Assembly (NCBI GenBank): GCA_947359465.1
Contig: OX375877.1
Coordinates: 30,019,235 to 30,083,234 of the forward strand
Source of the DNA: Metellina segmentata
Taxonomy: Eukaryota > Arthropoda > Arachnida > Araneae > Tetragnathidae
Reading direction: 5' to 3'
DNA length: 64,000 nucleotides
The position numbers and the translations under genes are program-made. Within the stretch, counting starts at the first letter, position 1, and each line of letters begins with the position of its first letter. Under the pieces are notes generated by a model. That model ran no database searches. It saw only the letters and a list, made by a program, of their open reading frames with translations, and was not told the DNA's origin. This document shows, in pieces, positions 33,681 to 44,939 of this stretch.

Positions 33681-34149
33681 TTAAACGATAATTTTATGAA
33701 TGAATCCACCTCCACCCGACATGACACGGGCATGTCGCCTCATTATCACATTTAAGGTATCGATCTGGTGTAAAATTATCCGCATGTTTCAAATCTGTTG
33801 AAATTTTCACTCCATCTTTAACGATCGCGGAGATAGAAACTTAGACTGAAGAATAAAAAAAAATAAACGCCGGCCGAAATTTTTTATTTGTGGTTTCTCT
33901 TCGTTGGAATCGATAGTGCTCAGGAAATGAAATGAAGACATAAATTTAGAAACTGTGATCTCTTCACACTGTTTTCATTCTAAGAAAAATAAATAATAAA
34001 TAAAGGCCAATAAATTAATTAAAAATGTTCTAGATTAAAATTCGGACTTCGCATGAAATTAGAACTACATGTGTGCCAAATTTCATTACTGTAAGTTCCA
34101 TAAATTCGTCCACACACATACACGCACGCACGCAGACAGACACTTCCTT
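33681..34149. other. Unassigned DNA leading into the satellite
   Basis: Ends with the simple text CACACACATACACGCACGCA at 34111-34130. No gene recognised. Confidence 0.4.
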
Positions 34150-35080
34150 TTATAAATGTAGAGGTTAAGGTAATAAGTTAGCAAACTTTCGTCGAACGTT
34201 TTTCGATTGAAAAAATGAAAGCCAACCTGAACGTTATTATAAGGAGAGGACATTGGCATCACGGCGGCTCACTTCAACTTCAAAGTGCCAGCAATAGCTC
34301 GAATGAAACCGAATTTCGTGTCTCTTCTAGTAAAATTGTACAAGCAAATATTACCTATTACGGTAATAAAATAGCAAACTTTCGTCGAACGTTTTTCGAT
34401 TGAAAAAATGAAAGTCAACTTAAACCGTTATTACAAGGAGAGGACATTGACATCACTGCGGATACGTTCAACTTCAAAGTGCCAGCTTAAATAAAATCGA
34501 ATTTCGTGTCTCTTCTAGTAAAATTGTACAAGCATATATTACCTATTAAGGTAATAAGTTAGCAAACTTTCGTCGAACGTTTTTCGATTGAAAAAATGAA
34601 AGCCAACCCGAACGTTATTATAAGGAGAGGACATTGACATCGCGCGGCGGCTCACTTCAACTTCAAAGTGCCAGCAATAGCTCGAATGAAACCGAATTTC
34701 GTGTCTCTTCTAGTAAAATTGTACAAGCAAATATTACCTATTACGGTAATAAGATAGCAAACTTTCGTCGAACGTTTTTCGATTGAAAAAATGAAAGCCA
34801 ACCCGAACGTTATTATAAAGAGAGGACATTGCCATCGCGGCGGCTCACTTCAACTTCAAAGTGCCAGCAATAGCTCGAATGAAACCGAATTTCGTGTCTC
34901 TTCTAGTAAAATTGTACAAGCAAATATTACCTATTAAGGTAACAAGTTAACAAACTTTCGTCGAACGTTTTTCGATTGAAAAAATGAAAGCCAATCTGAA
35001 CGTTATTATAAGGAGAGGACATTGGCATCGCGGCGGCTCAGTTCAACTTCAAAGTGCAAGCGATAGCTTGATTAAAAAAG
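34150..35080 (+). repeat. ~193-bp tandem satellite, 5 units
   Basis: The anchor GCAAACTTTCGTCGAACG begins at 34181, 34374, 34562, 34757 and 34950, giving spacings of 193, 188, 195 and 193. Each unit continues TTTTTCGATTGAAAAAATGA, then GAACGTTATTATAAGGAGAG, then CTTCAACTTCAAAGTGCCAG, then CGAATTTCGTGTCTCTTCTA, then TACAAGCAAATATTACCTA. The units are close to one another, so the array is fairly young. Older single copies lie upstream at 31918 and 32395. Not coding. Confidence 0.92.
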
Positions 35081-35570
35081 GCGAAAGTTTAAGAACTTTG
35101 TGAAATTCAACAAAGGGTTGTGTTTTTTTCACCTCTTCACGGTCTCTCATCCCAAAACGACACAGGTAACGTGTCACGGCGATACCCGGATGTAATTCCA
35201 ACCGCGGACGGAAGTGGATCGGGGGTCGTATCCGAGGGGGTTGACGTCCCCGGCACATCTTACATCGGCGAGAGTTTTGTGAGATCTTCGTGACCTCCAA
35301 TGAATTTTGCACCGAAAAAACCCTCTCCCTCGTCCCGTTTTTGCCTCTCCCCCCTCACCCATTATTCCGAGGACTGTTATAGTCGAACCGCAGCAGCGAG
35401 GGCCCAACCACGGCCGCAGGGCATCGACGGCGGGGAAGCCCCGTGCCCCGATCCAGGCATGCTGCACCTGACCTGGTATGGAAGAGAGAAATGTTCCGGA
35501 AAGGAGCCCAGGGTGTGACCTACAAGTGAGAGAAACTCCTGTAGGTCGTCGACCAGATTAGTGGCCATTG
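35081..35570. other. GC-rich segment, possibly a gene fragment
   Basis: Sharply GC-richer than its flanks and open in several frames at once, the best being a 97-codon minus-strand frame at 35174-35467 with LGIMGEGGEAKTGRGRG. No conserved domain is recognised and frames on the plus strand overlap it. It could be a decayed exon, a repeat, or a CpG-rich leader. I do not assign a product. Confidence 0.35.
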
Positions 35571-36371
35571 AACCATTCTGCTTTCGATTTTAATGATGAG
35601 GCTGTGTTGTGTGTGTTTGGGAAAAGAGTTCTGCACAAAGGCCACGCCTCAGGGTCAAGAATAGAAAGTTGCCCTACCGTCCTGGTGAAAGTATTGTCTC
35701 ATGACACCATTGCCACAGTTGAAGGAAATAAAGAGTCCACCGAGCGGAGTTGATTTCTCTATGTCTACAATTTGCCATTAATTTGGGGGTTGAATCATCC
35801 TTTTTTATTTTAAACGAGTTTTTTGAGGGCGAATAAAACTTATTTCCGCAGAAAGACATTGCCCCAGGATTATGAATAAAAAGTGCCGAGCATTTACAAA
35901 AAGCGCTGCCTCTTGACTACCATTGTCACAATGTAGCAAAATTAACACTTAGTTAAGAAACAAATATATTCCAAATTAATATTGATCGTCACTTTTTGAT
36001 TTCTCCCTTGTGTGTCTATGGGTTTTCTTTTCGTTCTTAACTATTCAATGAGCCCATGAAACCACTTCCTCCTTTCCTAATGGTAAGGCTGTGGGCGAAT
36101 AAAAATTACTACACAAAGGATACGTTTTAGGATCGAGAAAGAATAGTACACATCTCATGGAGAAAGTATTATCTCCATATATACACCATAGCCTTAATTT
36201 AGGTAAATGAAGGAAATGAACAATTAGTTAAAAAAGAAATTAAAGAACGAATACATTTCAAATTAATATTGATCGTCAACCTTTTTCATTTTCCCCTTGT
36301 GAGTCCTTGGGTTTTCTTTTAATTCTTAGCCATTCCCCCTTATCTATGAAACCTCTTCATCCTTTCTTAAT

Positions 36372-36470
36372 GACTAGGAGGCTCCGCACCCTGCTCACCT
36401 ACGATCGTCAAACCCCGGTGATTGCTACGCAATCCCATTTGGTTTACTTCGCAAACCATGACTTTCCGGG
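36372..36470 (+). repeat. Left-end fragment of the foldback family
   Basis: ACTAGGAGGCTCCGCACCCT, then CTCACCTACGATCGTCAAAC and TGATTGCTACGCAATCCC, the same pattern as 25-130. Confidence 0.6.
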
Positions 36471-36577
36471 CTATGACGTCACAGAGAGATTCACAAGACC
36501 AAGTAGAACGATCTGACATTTCATCTCCGCTATGAACAATTTATACACTATCGAAAAATTATACTTTTCATCGTACC

Positions 36578-36883
36578 GAATTTATTTATGAACCAAATTT
36601 AAAAATAATTATACCATAAGAAAGAGTGCATTCTTAGCTTTCACGAGGTATTTTAAAATTTTAAAACTAATAGTATTAAGCTATAAATCTGACAGTATTA
36701 GTTTTGTATCGGAAATTACGATCTAAAAGTTCCGAAATTTGTATGACCAACTTTTAGTAGCATAGAATTTATTTATTAACCAATTTCAAAAATAATTATA
36801 CCATAAGAAAGAGTAGATTGTAAGATTTTTAGTGATGTTTTCAAATTTAAAAACTAATAGTATTAAGGTATAGATATGATAGT
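36578..36883 (+). repeat. 184-bp imperfect tandem duplication
   Basis: AATAATTATACCATAAGAAA starts at 36605 and again at 36789, and both are followed by AAAACTAATAGTATTAAG. Confidence 0.8.
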
Positions 36884-36986
36884 TTAAACAAAAGTAACGA
36901 AAATTTCAGAAAAAATGGAAAGTATATATATTTTTATTAGAAAGTAGTATCTCCTTATACCATTTGGTAATGTTGGTAATTTTGTA

Positions 36987-37075
36987 ATTAACGTCGTACT
37001 AGAGCAACACAACAGGCTATTGACGACGGTCCGGAATCAATCCCTTAAGGGAAAGATCCGTGGATAATACCTCCT
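36987..37075 (-). repeat. SINE-A 3' part, minus strand
   Basis: AATTAACGTCGTACTAGAGC, then AACACAACAGGCTATTGACG, then ATCAATCCCTTAAGGGAAAG, matching the other SINE-A copies. Confidence 0.85.
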
Positions 37076-38080
37076 CCTTATACCATGCCACAATTTAGGT
37101 AAATGAAGAAAGTTACTAGCATTGAAGGAAGGAAGGTGTAGAAATGAAGAACTTTCTTTAAGCTGTAATATCAATCGTCAGTTTCTTGATTTTTAACCTA
37201 ATGTCCATTATTTTTATTTCCATTCTTAACCATAGCATGGACCCTGTACCATCCTCATTTCATTTTTAATGAAAAGGTGGTGTGCTTCTGAAGAAAAGTC
37301 TGCACAAAGACCGGGTCAAGAATAGAAAGTTGTAACCCTGTTGGAGAAAGTATTGTTTCTTGACACTATTGCCACAGTTTAAGGAGGAGGGAAAGTTTAC
37401 TGAACTGAGTTTACGGCTCGGTTTTCTCTAAAGCCTTAATTTACCATTAACTTGAGTGGAGAAACGTCCTCTCTTGTTTTGGTTATGAGGCTGTGGTTGA
37501 ATAAATAGTTTTGCAAAAACGTCAAGAATAGAAAAGTGTCACTCTTAGACAAAACATTGTCTCCTAATACCATTGCCACAGTTAAAAAATAATAATAGTG
37601 AACCAGGAGTTAAAAAGGAAAATGAAAGAAGAAAGAATACCAAACTAACATTGATTAACTGATTTTTCCCGAGTGTCCATAGCTTTTCTTTACATTCACA
37701 ACTCTCTACTTTCCCGTCTAACCATCCTGTGTTTGTTTTCAAAAATAAGGCTGAATACGCATTTAGAGAAGAATAGTTCTGTACAATGGCCACGACGTAA
37801 GGTCAAGAATAGAAAGTTGCAACATTCTTGGAGAAAGTATCGTCTCCTTTCCGCAGGGAAAGTTATTTCACAACACATTATCACAGTTAAGTAAAATGAA
37901 AGTTTGTCAAATTGTAGTACATCGATCGCAAGAGAGAATTGGTGAATTTTTTCTCTAATGCCTCTAACTTACCATCAGCTTGGGTATTAAATTATCTTTT
38001 GTTCTTAGTGATGGAGTCTGAGCAACAAATCTGCACAAAGTAAAACACTGCTCGAAGTCTGAAGAAAACTGTCCTTCTCG

Positions 38081-38747
38081 AAAACTACGCCGAGTGGTTT
38101 GCTGGACAACGGCACAGACAAAATAAAATTCAGATAAATATTTATTAGACAGGAGAAATTACACTATTTGCATTTACATTTCAAATTACGGTCTATGGAG
38201 CAGTAGGAATTGGGTTCCTTTGACTGTGGGCTCTGTATAAAGGGATCGAAATGTCACGGGCATCAACTCAAGAAGGCGTCTAGCGCGCACTAAAAAAAAT
38301 CGTCCGCTCAGTTCAGGGATTTCGATGTCTTGTCCCTTCTCTCACCCCTTCAATTGACTCCGAGAGACAGTTCTAGCAACCTTAAAACGATTTGATTGTT
38401 GAAGATATTTCCGATAGAACGTTGATAGATGTACGACCGGCGGTCAGTGGAACTTGACTCCTGGCCCCAAGCTGTTGCTATGGACATTACACCGTGGTGT
38501 TGGAAACTATGGTAGACGGTGTTACACATTGTAGTGTATGTTTTTGGTTGGAATGAAACGAGGACAGGAAGCACATCACATACAATACACCCTCTGTACA
38601 GAAACATAACTCCACATAAGAATTGAAATTAGTTTGCAAAATAGAAATTTATATAAATGAGAAAATTTTAGCTTTAAATTACTGATCCAGTTTTGATCGA
38701 AACAAAAAAAAAATCAGTACAAAAATTAAAACACTCCTCTAGTTGGG
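38081..38747. other. Unassigned DNA
   Basis: An 85-codon minus-strand frame (38350-38607) carries no recognised signature. Confidence 0.4.
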
Positions 38748-38815
38748 AGTATTCAGGTGGTCCCATACTGGCTGTGACCGAAGATGCTAAGCTTTGGTGA
38801 ACGATGACTGATCAG
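38748..38815 (-). repeat. 5S rRNA-derived sequence, diverged
   Basis: On the minus strand: GTTCACCAAAGCTTAGCATC, then TTCGGTCACAGCCAGTATGG, then GACCACCTGAATACTCCC. The 3' half of 5S rRNA is recognisable. It is more decayed than 29975-30060. Confidence 0.55.
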
Positions 38816-38864
38816 AAAACAACATTTAAAACTCTTCTCTTCTGCGAGATTTAAGGTCTCTACA

Positions 38865-39365
38865 GCGAGCTTTAATCGATTGGATTGTATGGTAGTAACG
38901 ACTGTAGTACTTCGTTGGGTACCAGAGGTATCTTTTGAAAGAAAGTGTGGTTAAATTTCAGCTATGGATTATAAAGGAGTTTCAGTTAGGGCAAGTTTAA
39001 ATTAATGTACCAGAATATTATACGTTTAAAAGTTTTGTTATAATTCTAAGTTCTATCGAGCCTCTTTGCACTAGTTATTGATGACCGGGATAGGAAAAGG
39101 ATGTTCACATTTTAAAGGGGATTCAATTTCTGGAATTGAAGTCGTAACATCAGAATCCAAACGACACACATCACAACCATGTTTGAGTCGATGTGGGAAG
39201 GTGTTAAACTGTTTGTGAAGAAGAGCAAGATATGTCTTCCGCGGGATTTAAACGATTGGTTAGTTCGGTGGTAATGACTGTAGTGCTTCGTTTGGCACCT
39301 GAGGTATCCTTGGAAAGAAAGAGCTGTAAAAATTCAGCTATGGGTTTTTGAGGTCCAAAAGACTT
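38865..39365. repeat. Two diverged ~130-bp direct repeats, ~375 apart
   Basis: ACGACTGTAGTACTTCGTTG at ~38898 and TGACTGTAGTGCTTCGTTTG at ~39275, each followed by a CC.GAGGTATC..TTGGAAAGAAAG run and a TTCAGCTATGG word. Confidence 0.65.
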
Positions 39366-39730
39366 TATTCCGAACAAAACAAAGAGCATTCACATGTACG
39401 AAAGGTACGATTTTGGGAGATCTAGTTTTTTGAGATTGGTCGTCCATCCCTATATTATTGAACCGTTATTGAGGGCTGGCATAGTAATGACTTTATAGAG
39501 TAGTAATTTGTTTATAGAGACTGCTCTTACAAACTGTGAGCTGTAAATTTGAAGTTTGTCTGCAACACTCTTTCGAAAAGCGTTACCATTATGCTCTAAC
39601 GAAAGTAAAAAAATGTTGTGTTTGAATTAGGTTCGTTGGTGTTGTAGGCTATCACGCAACCAGTGTTAAAAACACGCCTGACAGAACGGAATAAAATGTA
39701 TGAATTTGCTTAAATGTGGTAAAAAACATC

Positions 39731-39798
39731 CATGTACCCTCGAACCAGCAATCCCCGGTTTAGGCGACCGATACTTTATCCATTAGTTAACGAGGGCG
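39731..39798 (-). pseudogene. tRNA-Arg(CCU)-like pseudogene
   Basis: On the minus strand: TAACTAATGGATAAAGTATC, then GGTCGCCTAAACCGGGGATT and GCTGGTTCGAGGG. The D-arm text (TAATGGATAA), the CCT anticodon loop and the GGTTCGA T-loop follow tRNA-Arg(CCU) closely. The base before the anticodon is G instead of the invariant U, the T stem does not pair and the acceptor stem does not close, so it is unlikely to be functional. It could instead be a tRNA-derived SINE head. Confidence 0.6.
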
Positions 39799-40139
39799 AA
39801 TAGGTGGCATAGGGTGGCATTTTGACAAAGAAAGGCACCTAGTCCTTCCGAAAAGCATGGGTTCTATTGTATTCCATTGATACATCTATATACAGCAACT
39901 GTCAACAAAACCATGTGGAAGAGGAAATGTGCAGCTTCTGTTGAAATGGAGCACCCATGGGTAGAAGTCTGTCTTGGCTCCTTTGCCTGCTAGTGTTAGC
40001 TGGGAATAATGAAGTGGCCTTCACGCCTTGGGTGACCCTACTAGGAGTGAAGACTCCCGACGTACTTCGCCCACTCCTCCCAGAAACACCCCCTTGCCAC
40101 GCTGAGGCCACAAGCAGGACTAAGGGGCAGGACTAAGGT
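39799..40139. other. Unassigned DNA before the LINE fragment
   Basis: GC-richer than average near 39960-40130. A 69-codon minus-strand frame here has no recognised family. It may be decayed LINE sequence. Confidence 0.35.
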
Positions 40140-40665
40140 ACTATTCTCAATATCACGACGTACACCTTCAGTGGATTCCATCGCATGTGGACATACATGG
40201 CAATGAAATCGCACATGGATTAGCAAAAGAGGGTTCAAAGAGTGTCTCGATCACTTCTACTTCTCTAACCATATCAAGAACTCTACTCCAATGTAAAACA
40301 AAAACTCAATACTTCATGGCGAACTCCACCCACGCATCTCACACTCTGGTACTGCAGAAAAAGTCCTGGTACTCTACTAAACATCAAATGTGACAGAAGT
40401 ACGCAAACCACCTTGGCCAGACTTGCAAGTGGACATATTAAGTGCCTTCGTGGACGGTTCAAAAACCTACCAGACCTGCAGGAAATGTTATGCTGATCAG
40501 GCGTCGCCTGAGCATGTCCTCCAGTGTCTTGGACTTACAAAGCAGGACATTACTTCTGACCTTTTGACTGTAAGGGACTTTTTATATGTCAACAACCTAT
40601 TGGAGCTTGTCTGACTTCTGTCAGATGAGTGGGATTAGAAACAACAACAACAACAACATATACAG
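40140..40665 (+). pseudogene. Non-LTR retrotransposon (LINE) 3' end: RNase H and CCHC tail
   Basis: The first frame reads LQWIPSHVDIHGNEIAHGLA and KEGS, the classic end of the RNase H domain in I/R1/Jockey-like LINEs (H-V.IHGNE.AD..AK), with H in place of the final catalytic D. After two frame shifts the text LARLASGHIKCLR and then TCRKCYADQASPEHVLQCLG gives the C-terminal C-x2-C-x8-H-x4-C knuckle. Translation ends NNLLELV at 40614. A ~25 bp trailer, GTGGGATTAGAAAC, leads into (AAC)n at 40641-40660, the simple-repeat tail on which such elements prime. The 5' end is truncated, as is usual for LINEs, and the reverse transcriptase is not present. Confidence 0.78.
40641..40660 (+). repeat. (AAC)n tail of the LINE
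   Basis: About six AAC units directly after the trailer. Confidence 0.85.
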
Positions 40666-41387
40666 CAACTTAGCAAACCAGCTAAACTCAATGCCTGTTT
40701 TTGTATACCAATGGGAGAGTTACAAGTAGCTTGTAGATATCCGTCTTAGACAATCCCAAAGGTTCTGTGGAAGTCTTTTTCTTTGGCCCGGTAACGACTG
40801 CTTACTTAAAATTTATCGTTGGACTTGTTGAAATTGCATACATGCTTTGGTGACTTTGATCACTCTGTGAAATCCAACCATTTGGATGTGTGTAGCATTA
40901 CTTTAAGTGGTAAATTAAGACATACTGGGAAACCAAAAGAGATTAATAGCTCAATGCAGAATGCCTGACTTGTGAAATAATTTAGAAATGTATTAAAGTG
41001 AATTGCACCAAATCGATTCTAAAAGGTCCAGTTATAAATGAGGGCAAAGCTTGTTCGTTTTTGGACCTTGCACTATAAAACCAAACCTACCTACTGAGTT
41101 AGAAACGCATGAAATAAATAGGTCCGACGGGACTTATAATAAGAAAGACACGGTGAAGTCAGCAGATATATCTTTACTTTTGCAATGATTTCATCCAACT
41201 TAGAGACAAATAATGTTGAAAAAGTAAATTCTAATTTGTTTCACGTTAATACCTCGGAATTCTTTTTCATTTTCATTTAGTTCACGAAATGTTTTGTCAG
41301 TTATTTGACTCGTGCAAAAGTCGACCATCTTGCATCAGATTTCACTAATAATGCATGATGTCATTTCATAACATAACAAACAAATAT
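40666..41387. other. Unassigned DNA
   Basis: ACTATAAAACCAAACCTACC near 41082 looks like another SINE-type tail. Nothing else recognised. Confidence 0.35.
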
Positions 41388-41947
41388 AGTACAAAGTCCC
41401 AAATCCGGAATCCTCAAGACTTCGGCCATTCTAAATTTTGAACTTTTCCGGATTTCGGATCATTTACAATTTTTTGTCAAAAAAACCCTAATCTAATCCC
41501 CCGCCCCCTCCGCGAACGAGCGTTATGTACGTCCGGAACACGTTTACAATACAGTACAAACGACTCCATAATACTTCGGATTAATTACATTTTTTGCCAA
41601 AAAAAAAAAAAAAACTTAATCTAACCACCTTTGCGCAAATTTTGCATTTGCAATAGTAAAATAGCAGATATGCAAATATGAACAATTTTTTAAAAAGGAA
41701 AAAAACACTTTTTATTACAATGCAAGAAATTTACTTGCAAGTCTTTAAATTTTTCTGTATGCTATTTACTCTGAATGTGTCCGTTATTTTGCGTTGTTTC
41801 ATCAATTAGGTCCAGGTTCACCTCCTTGTTCTTTAAAAATTGTCGGAAAAATGGAAAAAGTAAGGAAAACAAAAAACGCAGGTTAGCAAAACGTCCGAAT
41901 TTTGGACAATTCCGGATTTCTGACGTCCGGATTTGGGACTTTGTACT
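41388..41947. mobile_element. TIR miniature element (~560 bp)
   Basis: The left end AGTACAAAGTCCCAAATCCG and the right end CGGATTTGGGACTTTGTACT are exact complements over at least 20 bases. The inner parts keep GGATTTC/GAAATCC words in inverted order. An A-run sits at ~41600. No coding frame. The target duplication is ambiguous; TA is possible on the left. Confidence 0.82.
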
Positions 41948-42689
41948 CTAATAGTTTAAAACATAAGGTTTGAGGCCATTTCGGTAGAATGTCCATAGGT
42001 CGTTCTCTCCCCCCCCCCTAGAGTAAAATAAGCATGATTGCAAAACTCGAATTTATAAAAGTTTCACTTGTGTTCACTATTCAAGTCCCTTTTCCTCGTA
42101 CCTGGCAATATGTAGAAGGCAGAGAGTTTATGCGTTGGTAATGTGGGAGATAAAAACAAAAACTGGCATCACTTCCCATTTAACTTGAAAGAGACTGAAA
42201 ATTGGATTATTTTTAGCGTGTTCAAGAACAAAGTGTTATGAGGTTTATAGCTCTGCAGCTGGCGCTGCACTCGTAGTTCACTCGTCAAAGAGAAAGTTTA
42301 TGGTTGATCACTCTAGTGTTATTCATTCTTGAAAGCCAATATCATTGCATTATGTTACATGGGAAATAAATCTTCGCTTTTTAAATCAAAGTACAGTGCG
42401 ATGTTATTGAACTGAACAGTTTCCCATGCTTGTTTATCACGGAATAAGGCGGATTTTTTTTTTGACGTTGCTGATAGGAATTCTTGAATTTGTATAGCAC
42501 GCAGCGTGTATTACGCTACTTCAGGCGAATGTTTTTATACGCCTCGTTATTAAATATTCCGATAATGTATATGGAGAAAAACACTTCGTTAAAAGATCAG
42601 AAAAAAAACATGCTACTAGTTCTGTATGAAGGTCAAGAGGAGCCCTAGTATGTTCGGAGGGTTTTCTGTGCGGCGCACTTGGTATCCTT
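41948..42689. other. Unassigned DNA
   Basis: No feature recognised. The last part is GC-richer where it meets the next element. Confidence 0.4.
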
Positions 42690-42692
42690 TTA

Positions 42693-43119
42693 GGCCCGAT
42701 GCACACAACCGGTTTTTCAACGTGCGGCGCCGCTGTCGCAACGCAAGTGCGGTATGAGATACATTAGATCCAATGGAGCAGCGCATACATGCCTACAGCG
42801 CCGCTGGGGCGACGCACGTCCAATCTGCGAGCGATTTGTACCGCAGTTCCCCACGGCGCCGTTCTGAAGTACCTTGTTTTCATAAACAAATGCAATACAA
42901 TATTAGTTAATAAATTGTTGTATCCAGTAACGTCTATTTTGTTTCAAAATATTTTTTTGTACACCAAGTAAGCGAAATAAACACGTTTTCTTCGATAGAA
43001 TGTTTGTCGCAAATGGCACGAAATGAGTTCGTGCGTCATTTCACGGTTATGTGTGCATAGTTGGGCTTCGGTGCCGCAGTGGCGCCGCACGTTGAAAAAC
43101 CGGATGTGTGCACCGGGCC
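42693..43119. mobile_element. Harbinger-like miniature element, complete (427 bp)
   Basis: The left end is GGCCCGATGCACACAACCGG, then TTTTTCAACGTGCGGCGCC. The right end is the complement: GGCGCCGCACGTTGAAAAAC, then CGGATGTGTGCACCGGGCC. The inverted repeat is ~40 bp. A TTA target duplication stands on both sides (42690-42692 and 43120-43122). GGCCCG-type ends with a 3 bp TWA duplication are the signature of PIF/Harbinger. No transposase. The core is AT-rich, while both ends are rich in CpG and GGCGCC. Confidence 0.9.
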
Positions 43120-43335
43120 TTAGAAAACGAGCTGGACAAAATTATTATTGCATCAAAAATACAGTGCTTTTGGGTGATTTTAAGAGGTTGTAAGTGATAA
43201 AATACTGGTTTGAGTACATATTTTATAATTCTCACTTAGTTCTTCAATAGTACATGACTACTTTTAACCAATTGTACTTTTAGTTAAAATTGGTCACCTT
43301 TGCTCTCTCTTTATAAGAGGGACCGGTTGTGTGTG

Positions 43336-43592
43336 TGTGTAGAAGAGTAGCGGATTGCGAGCTGAATACTCGATCCAACCAAAGACCGCCGTGTATGTGG
43401 GGACTGGGGCACGTTAAATCTGTCGTGGCCTCAAATGTACTTTCGTTGGCGTGGTATGGAAGTTTGAAGTGTGGGGGCAAGCTTTGGTGTTGTCCACGGG
43501 ACTTTCCGTTCGGGATTGATCCAAGACCGTCGCCAATAGCCCGTTGTGTGACTCCAATACGACGTTAATTCAACTAGCTAACTAACTACCCA
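43336..43592 (+). repeat. SINE-A, near full length
   Basis: The head AGAAGAGTAGCGGATTGCGA, then GAATACTCGATCCAACC (a decayed B box), then AAGACCGCCGTGTATGTGG. The body continues GTGGCCTCAAATGTACTTTC and TCGGGATTGATCCAAGACCG. The tail is TACGACGTTAATTCAAC followed by (CTAA)n and CTACC. Confidence 0.85.
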
Positions 43593-43598
43593 TCTATT

Positions 43599-44939
43599 AG
43601 ATGTACTAAGATTAATTATTAACTGTATTTTTGTAATTTTATATTAGTATATACGTGAATAGTGGTCAGATATTCCTAAAAAACTGTTTCAATTTTATAA
43701 TAAAGTAGTAATGTCAGAAAACTGTAAGGGGAAATACATATTTGAAAAATAGTTGCAAGATTAATTACTCGTAATCACTATTGCCTAAAAAATTTAATTA
43801 TTTTTAAATTAGAGGATGCTTTAGTCTTCTGGGTGTACAAGGACGCTGCACCACTGACAGTACCCATGTCCATCAAATGAAGCTGTTTGGCCAAATACAA
43901 TCCCTGTTACCCTGATGCTTAAGGTTACATCAATCTAGCTATGATGATATTCCTATGACAATTCTTGCCATAATAGGAATAAAAAATTTAATTTTACATC
44001 TATCCTAATGATATAACATTGAAATGATAATCTGTATTATTATTTACTGATCATTGTACGCTGGTGCATAACTCTGGCTTTGCACCGTTTTACTTTACAT
44101 TTGTTGCATTTCAAAATCTGGATATACATTGTCTCATAAAGGTCTAATTTAGCCTTCTTGAAGTGAAAGATGACTGCAGGGCAACAAATCAAACCACTGC
44201 CTCAAAAAGACTTTCCCTTTCGATGTAAATAAAAGTATTTCTATTGTTCTAGTAAAACTAGATTCGCTCAAAGGAAAACTGTGCCGTCATCTGCTACTCT
44301 ATAATTTGAACCCCATCTGAAGAATTTCGCTTCAATACAATAATAACAACACGAATGAGTTCCTGAGGCGAATAGGATCATCCGGATTCTGCCTTCGGCT
44401 GACAGCTGAAAATAAGAGTAATTCGCTGCATATCACTTGATTGAGGAGCTATTTTAATCATTCTCTGGGGCAAACAAAAAATGGCAGAGGAGAAAGTGGC
44501 AACTGGTAAGCATTCCGGAAACCAGATTCCGCCATGGCATTGGCATGAGAGAGAATGTAACAATTTCTGGCTGTCTACTTATAATAAGCGTGGATGGCAT
44601 GACGATATAACCACATTTGATATGTTGTTTCATTTTTTTTCAATTATCTTTCGCTTGAAAACAAAACGAAGAGCTATTACATTCTCCAGTGAGTTGAAAA
44701 ACTTGCGTCTGCGCTTGAGCGCGGACAGGTCTTTGAGGCTCAGATCGTAAATTCGAAATTGTTACAAAGGCCCCTTGAGCAAACGTACGCTAGAAAAATA
44801 CTGAAATATTAACCCTGTTTGCGATCAAAACAAACTCATCCGAATGTTTACGTACACACAAGCAGGACTGTCTTGAGAGCATCGGAGACGAAGCACTCTA
44901 CTTGCCCATTCACAGGGATAAAAACTATATGTTTTATCG
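43599..44939. other. Unassigned DNA
   Basis: AT-rich. An 89-codon plus-strand frame (44481-44750) has no recognised domain and is overlapped by a minus-strand frame. Confidence 0.35.

Larger units (their letters stand above)
35571..38080 (+). repeat. Decayed tandem array, unit ~240 bp, interrupted by other repeats
   Basis: A module recurs at about 35590, 36080, 37265, 37480, 37740 and 38010: AATGATGAGGCTGTG, then TCTGCACAAAGGCCACG, then GGTCAAGAATAGAAAGTTGC, then GGAGAAAGTATTGTCTCCT, then CACCATTGCCACAGTTAA. A second module (TATTGATCGTCACTTTTTGA, then TTTCTCCCTTG and GGGTTTTCTTTT) links some units. Spacings are irregular because of internal losses and the insertions at 36372 and 36987. Confidence 0.7.

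Noticed and set aside
34150..35080. CRISPR-like repeat array
   Set aside because: The ~193 bp units are tandem with no unique spacers and the DNA is eukaryotic; it is a satellite.
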